From assembly GCA_900472925.1 (NCBI GenBank), contig UCJU01000007.1:366810-430809 (forward strand): a DNA stretch of 64,000 nucleotides. The letters run 5' to 3'. The position numbers and the translations under genes were made by a program. The stretch's first letter is position 1. The number at the start of each line of letters is the position of its first letter. Below, piece by piece: positions 7,433 to 16,220 of the stretch. The stretch is from Hyphomicrobiales bacterium (GTDB lineage Bacteria; Pseudomonadota; Alphaproteobacteria; Rhizobiales; Rhizobiaceae). The notes beneath the pieces are model-generated. The model saw only the letters and a program-made list of their open reading frames with translations. It searched no databases and was not told where the DNA came from.

Positions 7433-9787
7433 TCATATCCATCCAAGCGCCTTTGCTGCTTTTATAGCTTCCGCGCGACGAGTGCAGCCAAGCTTTCGAA
7501 GAAGGTTGCCGATGTGAAATTTCACCGTTACTTCGGATATGTTGAGTGTGGACGCGATTTTCTTGTTTGCCAATCCAGAAGCGACCAGCTGTAGCATCTG
7601 TGCTTCGCGCTGAGACAGTCCGCCATGGATTGCCCGTGCATGAGGCGACGTGATCGATCCAGCAAAGATCGATAGCGCAGTTCTCACGTCCGACGAAGTT
7701 TCGATGAAAGAGCGAATGCGCTGATCATTCAGCAAGGGTGACAAAAACTGCCTTTCCTCGGAAAGCACGCCGTTACAGCCTAGTCGTGTGGCGGTTTCCA
7801 GGGCCGAAAGCAGCTGTGTGCGGGCGCTCGTCCTATCACGCCTCTGGTGAGATGCGTAGCTTTGCCACAACTGCAATCCAACGCGTTCACGGTTGGTGAC
7901 TTTGGGATTGGAAAGAAGTGCCTCCAACTGACGATGCAGATAGGCGTGTGGCGTCGCGATGTGGATTGCATCCCGTAGCCAGGCCAACGCGTAGGCAATT
8001 TCATCGCGGCGGCTGAGCCTTGTTAGTTCATCGGTAGCACTGTTTACCCAACTCCGGCTGATCGGCATTCGTATAGCTGTCAAAATCGCCGCTGCATCAG
8101 CCCAGCGACTTGCGTTTTGATAGGCAATCGCTGTCCGAATCTCCATCATTGCATGAAATTGAAGGCCCTCGGATAGATGGATCCACAAGCCGTCCAGAAA
8201 GCCCGGCCTGATTGTCATGGCGAAATTATCGCTTAAGACCTGAGAAGCATAATGGAGTGCAAATTGCATAAGGCTCGGCCATATTTCTGCTGCGGCGAAA
8301 GCCTCGAATTCATTTTGTACGAAATCCAGCAATTCGCGTGGCCGACCGGCCTCGTAGGCAAGGCACGCTTCCGCTAACCTCATCATTCGGAACTCTTGCG
8401 AGGCGTCATGCGGCACAGACTCCAGCTTGTCGCGCGCCTCCTTGGCGGCACGCCGGGCCATCAACACGTCACCGCTCATCAACCGCAGCACAATCTGGTG
8501 CAAGTGAATGAAGAATTCCAGTAGCGGTTGCCCATCCTGTTTGCCAAGGTAAATCAATGCTCTTGCAGCAGCAGCCTCCGCTTCCCTGAAATTTCGGCGC
8601 CTGATTTCGAATTCGAGGATTGCGTTGTAGTAACCGGACCACTTGCCATAATCACCAAGCGGATAATCGGCCATGAATTCGCCTAGCTGGACAATCATCG
8701 CATCGGTCGGTGTGAGGTCTTCGCTGATCATCAGGTTCAGGCGAAACGTCCGGGCGGCAAAAGAGAAACGGGAGTTGCGGTTGAGAACCTTCAGCGGGTC
8801 AAGATAGTCATGCCCCATATGACGTGAGGTGAGATAGCGCGCACGAGAAAGCTCGCCTTGTTTCAGCAGGCTGCGCGCGACCGCAAACAGCACCGTCTCG
8901 TTCGTGCTCATGATGCTTTGGGAAAAGCGCATGATGATGTTCTGAAAAGCTTCCACGCTGCTGCGATAGATCAGTTCGCGCCCATGCGCGCGTTCGAGAA
9001 TTTGCGCTGCGTGCTCTTGATGGCCGTGGTCTAGAAGCATCTCCATCGCCGCCAGTGGGCGCCCGGAACGTTCCATCGCTGCGGCCATATCCACCACTCC
9101 GCCACTGTCGATGAGCATCGAAAGACGCTCCTGAACGGCGACCCGAATAAACCGAAGGAGATCGCCGTGACGTTCGGGAGCGCTGGTTAGTGCCGGCGGG
9201 AAGAACACTTTCCAATCACCCGCCGTCTCCGCGAGCGGTGCCTCCAGCCATATCGACAAGTCATAGATTTGTGCGGGAGAGAGTGGTGTCAGAAATGTCT
9301 CTCTCATATAATCTAGACATGAGTCATCGTCGGCCCGAGCGGCGATGGTCAGAAAAGCAGGCCATCCCCCGTAATCTTTCATCAGCTTCTCGCGCTGGCT
9401 CACAGGTAGAGAAACTGTCTCGTCTTCGCGAAAGATCAGATCCTTCGCCGAGATCGTTATCGCGCCCTCGTGCAGGACACGCCGCGACAACCCGCTGATG
9501 CGCTGTTCCGGGCGGCAAGCAATAATAATCCGTCGTGTCCCGTCCAACACTTTCGAAGGCAGGCGTGCGGATCGAGCGGTGACGGGCACGTCCCACAGCA
9601 GGACACCATCATCAATGTCGTCCATTCGGGGCTGATGGTTCAAGCAGACACGTCTGTATAACTTCTGCCCCAGCATCCGCAAAACGACGGATTTCCCCGC
9701 CCCTGCAGGTGCGCGCAGGAAGATGATCGTTTCGGGTCGTGATGCGATATTCCGAACGGTCTGATGACGTGGGAGAAGTCGATTCAT
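7433..9787 (-). CDS. MalT-like LuxR-family transcriptional regulator (LAL type)
   Basis: Large DNA-binding activator of 784 residues. The N-terminus carries a P-loop, APAGAGKS at residues 26-33, typical of the STAND-type ATPases in MalT-like regulators. The middle is helical, TPR-like sequence. The last 65 residues are a LuxR-type helix-turn-helix (LSQREAQMLQLVASG, then NISEVTVKFH). Such proteins switch on when an inducer and ATP are bound. It lies between two peptide-type ABC modules and is divergent from the second, so it most likely controls one or both. MalT itself is about 900 residues, so the sensor part here is shorter. Confidence 0.88.
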   Translation of the reverse strand: MNRLLPRHQTVRNIASRPETIIFLRAPAGAGKSVVLRMLGQKLYRRVCLNHQPRMDDIDDGVLLWDVPVTARSARLPSKVLDGTRRIIIACRPEQRISGLSRRVLHEGAITISAKDLIFREDETVSLPVSQREKLMKDYGGWPAFLTIAARADDDSCLDYMRETFLTPLSPAQIYDLSIWLEAPLAETAGDWKVFFPPALTSAPERHGDLLRFIRVAVQERLSMLIDSGGVVDMAAAMERSGRPLAAMEMLLDHGHQEHAAQILERAHGRELIYRSSVEAFQNIIMRFSQSIMSTNETVLFAVARSLLKQGELSRARYLTSRHMGHDYLDPLKVLNRNSRFSFAARTFRLNLMISEDLTPTDAMIVQLGEFMADYPLGDYGKWSGYYNAILEFEIRRRNFREAEAAAARALIYLGKQDGQPLLEFFIHLHQIVLRLMSGDVLMARRAAKEARDKLESVPHDASQEFRMMRLAEACLAYEAGRPRELLDFVQNEFEAFAAAEIWPSLMQFALHYASQVLSDNFAMTIRPGFLDGLWIHLSEGLQFHAMMEIRTAIAYQNASRWADAAAILTAIRMPISRSWVNSATDELTRLSRRDEIAYALAWLRDAIHIATPHAYLHRQLEALLSNPKVTNRERVGLQLWQSYASHQRRDRTSARTQLLSALETATRLGCNGVLSEERQFLSPLLNDQRIRSFIETSSDVRTALSIFAGSITSPHARAIHGGLSQREAQMLQLVASGLANKKIASTLNISEVTVKFHIGNLLRKLGCTRRAEAIKAAKALGWI

Positions 9788-9819
9788 CCCTGCATCGTAG
9801 CTGCCATAAATTCGAAAAC

Positions 9820-9850
9820 CTATACCATACTGTTAAAAAACTATACCGTT
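9820..9850. promoter_or_regulatory. Direct repeat CTATACC(A/G)T in the divergent promoter region
   Basis: CTATACC occurs at 9820-9826 and again at 9841-9847, 21 bases apart start to start, which is two helical turns. The second copy is preceded by six A residues. The region lies between the LuxR gene (start 9787) and the permease operon (start 9924). MalT-type regulators bind directly repeated sites, so these are candidate operators. Other copies bound by the same protein were not identified. Confidence 0.45.
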
Positions 9851-9923
9851 GAGGCGTTGTTCAAAGCCGTCATGTCGTAAATGCTGTATGTCAATTCAGT
9901 GGTGCGCGAGGACAACTTCACCG

Positions 9924-10952
9924 ATGCAGCAACACCCGTTGGTCGCTATTCTCACGCGACTTGGCGCATTCGTTCTTGTGATGATCGCGCTTTCGATCAT
10001 GATTTTCGTGCTTGCCCGCATCGTTCCCGGCGATCCTGCACGTATGGCCCTTGGTCCGTCAGCTACGGCGGAGCAAGTCGAGGTATTACGACAGCAGATG
10101 GGCCTCGATCAGCCTTTGGTGATGCAGTATCTCGATTACGTCGGAAAGGCACTGCGTGGCGACCTAGGTATGTCGCTTGTGTCTCAACGTCCGGTCATTA
10201 CCGACTTAGCCCAGACAGTGCCGGCGACACTCGAGCTTGTTATTGTATCGGTGATCTTCATGTTCGCTGTGGCGATCCCGCTTGGCGTCATCATGGCGCA
10301 TTATCGGGACCGCGCGATCGACCACGTCGGACGCCTCCTGTCTCTCACTGGCGTCACCATCCCGAGCTTTCTTTTTGCGATCACGCTTCAGCTTGTCGCC
10401 GCTCGCTTCATGTCCGGCTGGCCAATCATCGGCAGGCTGGATCACAGCCTTGGGTGGACCGGCGGTCCCACCGGGCTGCTCATCGTCGATGGGCTTCTCA
10501 TGGGACGTCCTGATGTTTCGCTGAATGCGCTCCAGCATTTGGCTCTGCCAGCATTCGCTCTTTCCATGGCAGGCATCGGCCAGATCACGCGTATCACCCG
10601 TTCCGCCATGATCGAGAACCAGCGCAAGGATCATGTGCTGACGCTGAAGAGCTTCGGTGTGCCGGAGCGGGTCATTATCTTCAAATATCTTCTGAAACTG
10701 TCATCCATTGCACCCCTCACCATCATGGGGCTCGAATTCGCATCGCTCATCGGCAACGCCTTCGTCATCGAGATGATCTTCGCCTGGGGCGGGTTTGCGT
10801 CATACGGGCTGACTTCGATCCTTCAGAAAGACCTCAATGCTGTCACGGCTGTGGTGCTGGTCGCTGGCTTGTTCTTTGTCGTCGCGAACCTCATTGTCGA
10901 TGTTCTCATCACGATGATCGACCCACGCCTTCGTCGCAAGGAGGCCCGCTGA
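9924..10952 (+). CDS. ABC transporter permease, DppB/OppB type
   Basis: Inner-membrane permease of 342 residues, the first of the pair that forms the channel of a peptide-type importer. It opens with the usual hydrophobic helix (LTRLGAFVLVMIALSIMIFVLAR) followed by the family motif VPGDPARMALG, and carries the EAA-type loop near ENQRKDHVLTLKSFGVPE. The ATG at 9924 was chosen because the protein then begins like other DppB proteins; GAGGA lies about 11 bases upstream. Longer in-frame extensions look non-coding. It heads module B and overlaps the next permease by TGATG. Confidence 0.92.
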   Translation: MQQHPLVAILTRLGAFVLVMIALSIMIFVLARIVPGDPARMALGPSATAEQVEVLRQQMGLDQPLVMQYLDYVGKALRGDLGMSLVSQRPVITDLAQTVPATLELVIVSVIFMFAVAIPLGVIMAHYRDRAIDHVGRLLSLTGVTIPSFLFAITLQLVAARFMSGWPIIGRLDHSLGWTGGPTGLLIVDGLLMGRPDVSLNALQHLALPAFALSMAGIGQITRITRSAMIENQRKDHVLTLKSFGVPERVIIFKYLLKLSSIAPLTIMGLEFASLIGNAFVIEMIFAWGGFASYGLTSILQKDLNAVTAVVLVAGLFFVVANLIVDVLITMIDPRLRRKEAR

Positions 10953-11833
10953 TGGCTGATATCAAAATGCTCAACGCGGGAGATCAGAGCCTGAGTGCCG
11001 GATATATGATGTGGTATCGCTTCAGCCGCAATCCGGCAGCTGTGACTGGTGCACTGATTATATTTTCCGTCATCTTCCTGGCTGTCTTTGCCCCGTTACT
11101 GACGCCTTACCCGAAGCATGTCGGCGCAATCGTCGATTTTCGTGCCCGCCATATGCCACCGGATGCCGTACACTGGTTCGGCACGGACAAAGCTGGGCGA
11201 GACATCTTTACCCGCACGGTCTTCGGGTTAAGGATCTCGTTGCTGCTGGTCATCGGCGTGCTTGGCGTTTCGGTGCCCATTGGCGCAGTGCTGGGCTTGA
11301 TGGCCGGTTATTTCGGAGGCTGGACCGAAAAATTCATTAGCGGGCTGACGAATGTCATGTTGGCAATGCCGCCCCTCGTTATGGCGCTCGCAGTCTCCAA
11401 TCTGCTTGAACCGACGCTGATGAACGCCATGATTGCGATCACACTTCTATGGTGGACGTGGCATGCCCGTCTGATTTACGCCGTATCCAAGCAGATTGCG
11501 TCTGAAGATTACATCGAGGCTGCGCGACTGGCTGGTGCAGGTCCTGTGCACATCCTCTTCCGTGAAATTCTGCCGAACTGCATACCCGTGCTTTCTGTAA
11601 AGACAACGCTTGATGCAGCCTTTGTTATTCTGTTTGGCGCGACGCTGAGTTTCCTCGGCTTTGGTGTGAAGCCGCCAATACCCGATCTCGGGTCGATGGT
11701 GGCCGACGGTCGTCAGTTCATGCCCGATTTCTGGTGGGAGGTCGTCTGCCCGGGTATCGCAGTCCTCTACACGACGCTCGGCTTCAACCTGCTGGGTGAT
11801 GGACTGCGCGATATGTTCGATGTGGAGAGCTAA
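10952..11833 (+). CDS. ABC transporter permease, DppC/OppC type
   Basis: Second permease of the same importer, 293 residues. It has the N-terminal membrane segment, the conserved HWFGTDKAGRDIFTRTVFGLRIS stretch (positions about 66-90) that marks DppC proteins, and the EAA loop EDYIEAARLAGAGPVHILFREILPN. A strong ribosome-binding site AAGGAGG sits just before the ATG, which overlaps the stop of the first permease. It works with that permease, the double ATPase that follows and the binding protein at 16221. Confidence 0.93.
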   Translation: MADIKMLNAGDQSLSAGYMMWYRFSRNPAAVTGALIIFSVIFLAVFAPLLTPYPKHVGAIVDFRARHMPPDAVHWFGTDKAGRDIFTRTVFGLRISLLLVIGVLGVSVPIGAVLGLMAGYFGGWTEKFISGLTNVMLAMPPLVMALAVSNLLEPTLMNAMIAITLLWWTWHARLIYAVSKQIASEDYIEAARLAGAGPVHILFREILPNCIPVLSVKTTLDAAFVILFGATLSFLGFGVKPPIPDLGSMVADGRQFMPDFWWEVVCPGIAVLYTTLGFNLLGDGLRDMFDVES

Positions 11834-11836
11834 GCA

Positions 11837-13483
11837 ATGAACCAACCGCTTCTCCAGGTCGAAAACCTAACCGTTTCCTTTACCACCTACGGTCGGACCC
11901 GGCAGGTCCTTAACGACGTTTCCTTCAGCGTCTCGGCGGGCGAACGCTTAGCGCTCATCGGTGAGACGGGCTCGGGCAAATCGGTAACGGCCAAGGCCAT
12001 CATTGGAACGTTACCCAATAACGCATCGATCCAATCTGGCTCGATTTCATTCGGCGGGAGCAATGTGCTCGGAATGTCGAGAGGAGAGCGCGAGAGCCTA
12101 AAGGGCAGCGCGTTTTCTCTGATCATGCAAGATCCGTTGTCCTCCTTCAATCCGGTTTTCAAGATTGGTACGCATCTCGATGACGTCATGCGTTTTTCCG
12201 ATAAGCGCCAGGGCAGGTCTTCGTCAAAGGCCGAGCGTCGCATACGTATCGCTGAAGTGCTGCGTCGTGTGCAGCTTGCTGATACCGACCGGATCATGAA
12301 TGCCTATCCATCGGAACTGTCGGGCGGCATGCGCCAGCGCGTGCTGATCGGTCTGGCACTTTTGCACCAACCGAAACTTCTGATCGCCGATGAGCCGGGT
12401 ACCGCACTGGATGTAACGACGCAGGATGAGATCCTCAATCTCATCAACCAGCTTGTCGTCGAAGAAAACATGGCATTGCTGATGATCACCCACAATCTGG
12501 GTGTAGTCCGCAAGGTTGCAGACCGGGTCGTGGTCATGCATCACGGAGACATTGTCGAAAGCGGCCCATGTGCCGAAATTCTGTCTGAGCCAAAGGCGCC
12601 CTACACGGTTGCTCTGCTCGATGCAGTCCCGCCACTCTACGGCTCTCGCGTCACAGATCAGGCAGGCAGCGAAAATGCCCCGATTATCGAGATCGAGAGC
12701 CTCAATAAGATTTATGGCAGGCGTCCCGGCTACCATGCCGTGCGCGATGTGGATCTAATATTGAGGGAAGGTGAGGTTCTTGGCCTTGCAGGCGAGTCCG
12801 GGTCCGGCAAGACGACCGTTGCACGGATCGTCATGGATCTTGTTGCGCCGACGAGTGGCAAGGTGTCGATCCATGCTTTGGCGCCCGATAAAGGCAAGCG
12901 ATTGACGCAGATCGTTTATCAAAACCCGGGCACGTCGCTGAATCCGAAGCGAACAGTCAAGCAGACGTTGGGTCTGCCTTTGAAGGCGATTGGCCTTGAT
13001 GGTGCAGCGAGAGAAGCTCGCATGAACGAGTTGATGGGTCTGGTGCGTCTGCCACAGTCGTATCTCGGCAAATATCCGCACGAGCTTTCCGGTGGCCAGA
13101 AGCAGCGCGTGGCGATTGCTCGCGCGCTGGCAGCTGAGCCTAAAATCCTGATCCTCGATGAGCCGACGGCGGCGCTCGACGTCTCCGTGCAGAAGACTGT
13201 GATCGAGCTGCTGCTGCAGCTTCGCAAGGAGCTTGGACTGACCTATCTGATGATCAGCCACGACCTTTCGCTCATGCGCAATTTCTGCTCGCGTATTGCC
13301 ATCATGTTGCGCGGTGAAATCGTGGAAGAGGGCGCAACGCCTGAGGTCTTCGCCGATCCCAAACATCCCTATACCCGCGCACTGATTGCGGCGATCCCGG
13401 TCGTTAGCGATGAGGAGGAGCGCCAGAAACCTGTGGTGACGGAGGAAGAGCGCTCGCGCTTCCTCGTCAAAACGACTGATTGA
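11837..13483 (+). CDS. Fused double ATPase of a peptide-type ABC importer
   Basis: 548-residue ATPase with two complete nucleotide-binding domains: Walker A GETGSGKS and GESGSGKT, signatures LSGGMRQRV and LSGGQKQRV, and Walker B ending in ADEP and LDEP. It is paralogous to the ATPase at 2374-4011 but clearly diverged, so the two modules are separate systems and not a recent copy. It starts three bases after the DppC-like gene. The linker after the first domain resembles the usual C-terminal OppD region. Confidence 0.93.
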   Translation: MNQPLLQVENLTVSFTTYGRTRQVLNDVSFSVSAGERLALIGETGSGKSVTAKAIIGTLPNNASIQSGSISFGGSNVLGMSRGERESLKGSAFSLIMQDPLSSFNPVFKIGTHLDDVMRFSDKRQGRSSSKAERRIRIAEVLRRVQLADTDRIMNAYPSELSGGMRQRVLIGLALLHQPKLLIADEPGTALDVTTQDEILNLINQLVVEENMALLMITHNLGVVRKVADRVVVMHHGDIVESGPCAEILSEPKAPYTVALLDAVPPLYGSRVTDQAGSENAPIIEIESLNKIYGRRPGYHAVRDVDLILREGEVLGLAGESGSGKTTVARIVMDLVAPTSGKVSIHALAPDKGKRLTQIVYQNPGTSLNPKRTVKQTLGLPLKAIGLDGAAREARMNELMGLVRLPQSYLGKYPHELSGGQKQRVAIARALAAEPKILILDEPTAALDVSVQKTVIELLLQLRKELGLTYLMISHDLSLMRNFCSRIAIMLRGEIVEEGATPEVFADPKHPYTRALIAAIPVVSDEEERQKPVVTEEERSRFLVKTTD

Positions 13484-13495
13484 GAGGAGCCTGGC

Positions 13496-15052
13496 GTGTA
13501 TCGCGTTGGAATTGACGTTGGCGGCACCAATACGGATGCTGTCGTTCTTGAAGGCAAGTCGGTTCTCGCCGGCGTCAAGGCGTCGACGACCGAAGATGTG
13601 ACTTCGGGTGTGATCGAAGCTTTGGAAAAAGTCATAGACGCCTCTGGCATCGATCGAGAGCGCATCTCCGCCGTCATGATTGGCACCACCCATTTCACCA
13701 ATGCGGTGATCGAGCGTCGGCATATGGAAGAAGTTGCCGCAATTCGCTTGGGTCTGCCATCCGGTGCCGGTCTGCCGCCCATGGTAGACTGGCCGGATGA
13801 CATCCGCGAGATCGTCGGAAACCATGGCTATCAGGTTCGTGGCGGTTACGAGTTTGACGGTCGCGAGATATCGCCGCTCGATGAGGACGAGATCGTACGC
13901 ATTGCAGGAGACATTCGTGCCAAGGGTCTGAAGGCCGCTGCGGTAACGTGCGTCTTCACAAGCATCAATGATGCGATGGAACTTCGCGCGAAGGAAATTT
14001 TACAACAGCATTGCCCTGCCTTGCCCGTCGTCATGTCAAAGGATATCGGCCGCCACGGACTTCTGGCCCGTGAAAGTGCCGCGATCATGAATGCAAGCCT
14101 TCTGTCTCTGGCCGATCGGACGGTTGCCGCTTTCGGAAAAGCGCTGGAAACGGCTGGCATCAAGGCTCCATTCTACATCACCCAGAACGACGGTACGCTG
14201 ATGGCGGCGGATGTCGTTCGCTCCTTCCCGGTCCTAACCTTTGCGTCCGGCCCCACCAATTCGATGCGCGGCGCGGCATTTCTGACAGGGATAAAGGACG
14301 CTGTCGTGGTCGATGTCGGCGGCACGACGTCTGATGTCGGGTCTCTTTCTCATGGGTTCCCCCGTCAGGCCTCCACCACCGTCGACATCGGTGGCGTTCG
14401 TACCAATTTCCGCATGCCTGACGTCTTTTCGGTAGGCCTCGGTGGCGGTTCCCTCGTTGTCGGTGGTGAGAAGGGCGTTACAATCGGACCAAAATCCGTT
14501 GGTTATCGCGTCCGTCAGGATGCCATCTGCTTCGGCGGCTCTACGCTTACGGCGACGGATATTGCTGTCGCTTCGGGTAAAGCCGATATCGGTGATGCGG
14601 CACTGCTCAAGGGGATCGACACATCACTGGTCGAAGCTGCGGCCACCAAGATCAACGCCATGCTGGAAGCGTGCGTGGAGCGAAGCCGTATCTCTTCCAC
14701 GCCAGTCCCAGTTATCGCTGTTGGCGGAGGGTCTATCCTGATGCCTGATAAGGTCGGTGATCTCCAAGTCATTCGCCCGGCAAACTTCGCAGTCGCCAAC
14801 GCTGTCGGTGCAGCCATTGCGCAGATTAGCGGAGAGACCGACCGCGTCTTTTCACTCGTTGATGGGCGCACGCGCGAAAGCGCCTTGGCAGAAGCCGAAG
14901 CAGAGGCCCGCGAGAAGGCAATAGCCGCCGGTGCATTGGCCGAAACACTTGAAGTTATCGAACGCGACGACACGCCGCTGGCCTATCTGCCCGGCAACGC
15001 TACCCGCATTCACGTGAAGGTCGTTGGAGAAATGGGAGGCTATGGTGGCTGA
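13496..15052 (+). CDS. Hydantoinase/oxoprolinase-family protein (HyuA_N-HyuA type), copy 1
   Basis: 518-residue member of the ATP-dependent hydantoinase / 5-oxoprolinase family, which opens cyclic amides. It begins at a GTG with a good GAGAGGAG site upstream and carries the sugar-kinase-like nucleotide loop DVGGTNTDAV at residues 7-16 and a second one, VVDVGGTTSDVG. True HyuA and OplA subunits are longer and work with a HyuB partner, which is absent here. The short form is usually coupled to DUF917, as it is here, where the next gene overlaps it. A paralogue lies at 18973. Exact reaction unknown; ring opening of an imported lactam is the best guess. Confidence 0.87.
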   Translation: MYRVGIDVGGTNTDAVVLEGKSVLAGVKASTTEDVTSGVIEALEKVIDASGIDRERISAVMIGTTHFTNAVIERRHMEEVAAIRLGLPSGAGLPPMVDWPDDIREIVGNHGYQVRGGYEFDGREISPLDEDEIVRIAGDIRAKGLKAAAVTCVFTSINDAMELRAKEILQQHCPALPVVMSKDIGRHGLLARESAAIMNASLLSLADRTVAAFGKALETAGIKAPFYITQNDGTLMAADVVRSFPVLTFASGPTNSMRGAAFLTGIKDAVVVDVGGTTSDVGSLSHGFPRQASTTVDIGGVRTNFRMPDVFSVGLGGGSLVVGGEKGVTIGPKSVGYRVRQDAICFGGSTLTATDIAVASGKADIGDAALLKGIDTSLVEAAATKINAMLEACVERSRISSTPVPVIAVGGGSILMPDKVGDLQVIRPANFAVANAVGAAIAQISGETDRVFSLVDGRTRESALAEAEAEAREKAIAAGALAETLEVIERDDTPLAYLPGNATRIHVKVVGEMGGYGG

Positions 15053-16178
15053 ACCGCGTAGACTTAAATATGACAAAACCGACCTTCGCAGCCTCACGGT
15101 CGAGGATCTCAACGCGCTTGAAATCGGCGCAGGCATCCTTGGTACGGGCGGCGGCGGCAATCCCTATCAGGGCAAGCTTCTGGCTCTCGAGGCGATGAAA
15201 GCCGGTTACGAACTAAAAATCCTCGCGACAGACAAGATCGAACCGGATGCGCTGTGCATGTCGATTGGCGGCATTGGCGCGCCTGTGGTTGGCACGGAAC
15301 GTTTGCGGGAAGGCCGTGAGGGCCTACGCTGCCTTCGCGCCATGGAAGATCTTATCCGCCAGCCCATCGATGCGATCGTTTGCGAAGAAATAGGTGGTGC
15401 AAACGCGATCAACCCGCTGGTAACGGCCGCATTGGGCGGTCTTCCAATCCTCGATTGCGACGGAATGGGCCGCGCTTTCCCTGAAATGCAAATGACGACG
15501 TTTTCCATCTACGGACACAGTTCAACGCCATCTGTCATGTGTGATTTGCATGGTAACGCTGTGATCTTCAGTCATGCGGTATCGGAGGTCTGGCACGAAC
15601 GCATGGCACGCGCATGTGTGGTGGCGCAAGGTGGCGGCGCCATGCTAGCAACGTCACCGATGCAAGCTCATTTTGTCCATAAATACGGCATACCGCAGAG
15701 CTACACCAAGGCGATTGCGCTCGGCCAAGCGGTCATCGATGCCCGAAAAATCCAGGAAGATCCGATCGCGGCAGTCTGCGCGCTTGAGGGCGGCCGGCGC
15801 ATCTTCAATGGCAAGATTACCGACCTGAAGCGCCACTTGCGCGGAGGATTTGCTGTTGGCGAAATGGAACTTGCCGGTTTCGATGATTTCTCTGGCGAGA
15901 CGGCTGGCGTGGCCATCCAGAACGAATTCCTGATTTTCCGCCGGAACGGAAAGGTCGAGGTCACTGTGCCGGACCTCATCGTCCTGCTCGATGTCGATAC
16001 GGGATATCCGATCACCACAGAGGTATTGCGCTACGGACAACGCGTCGCGGTGCTGGCAATCCCCTGTCACGACCTGTTGCGGAGCGCCAAGGCGCTGGAC
16101 GTCGTCGGGCCAAAGGCCTTCGGTTACCCCGAGCTTACATTCTCACCACTGTCGAAAACTGACCGTCAGGCCGCATGA
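15042..16178 (+). CDS. DUF917 family protein (S-methyl-thiohydantoin desulfurase-like), copy 1
   Basis: DUF917 protein of about 378 residues with the glycine-rich hallmark ILGTGGGGNPY near the N-terminus and DCDGMGRAFPEMQM in the middle. From memory, part of this Pfam family has been linked to S-methyl-thiohydantoin desulfurase activity, which would fit a role on hydantoin-like rings. It overlaps the hydantoinase-like gene by 11 bases. The start is uncertain: GGAGG stands only two bases before the ATG at 15042 but five before a GTG at 15045, and a TTG at 15024 is also open. It probably forms a functional pair or complex with its upstream neighbour. Confidence 0.85.
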   Translation: MVAEPRRLKYDKTDLRSLTVEDLNALEIGAGILGTGGGGNPYQGKLLALEAMKAGYELKILATDKIEPDALCMSIGGIGAPVVGTERLREGREGLRCLRAMEDLIRQPIDAIVCEEIGGANAINPLVTAALGGLPILDCDGMGRAFPEMQMTTFSIYGHSSTPSVMCDLHGNAVIFSHAVSEVWHERMARACVVAQGGGAMLATSPMQAHFVHKYGIPQSYTKAIALGQAVIDARKIQEDPIAAVCALEGGRRIFNGKITDLKRHLRGGFAVGEMELAGFDDFSGETAGVAIQNEFLIFRRNGKVEVTVPDLIVLLDVDTGYPITTEVLRYGQRVAVLAIPCHDLLRSAKALDVVGPKAFGYPELTFSPLSKTDRQAA

Positions 16179-16191
16179 CCAAAAAGCGGAA

Positions 16192-16205
16192 TTAACCCGC
16201 GTTAA
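16192..16205. repeat. Small inverted repeat before the binding-protein gene
   Basis: TTAAC-CCGC-GTTAA forms a perfect five-base inverted repeat 15 bases upstream of the ATG of the solute-binding protein. It could be an operator or a short stem that stabilises the highly expressed downstream part of the mRNA. Nothing in the sequence decides between these. Confidence 0.4.
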
Positions 16206-16220
16206 AGAGAGGAACTTGCA

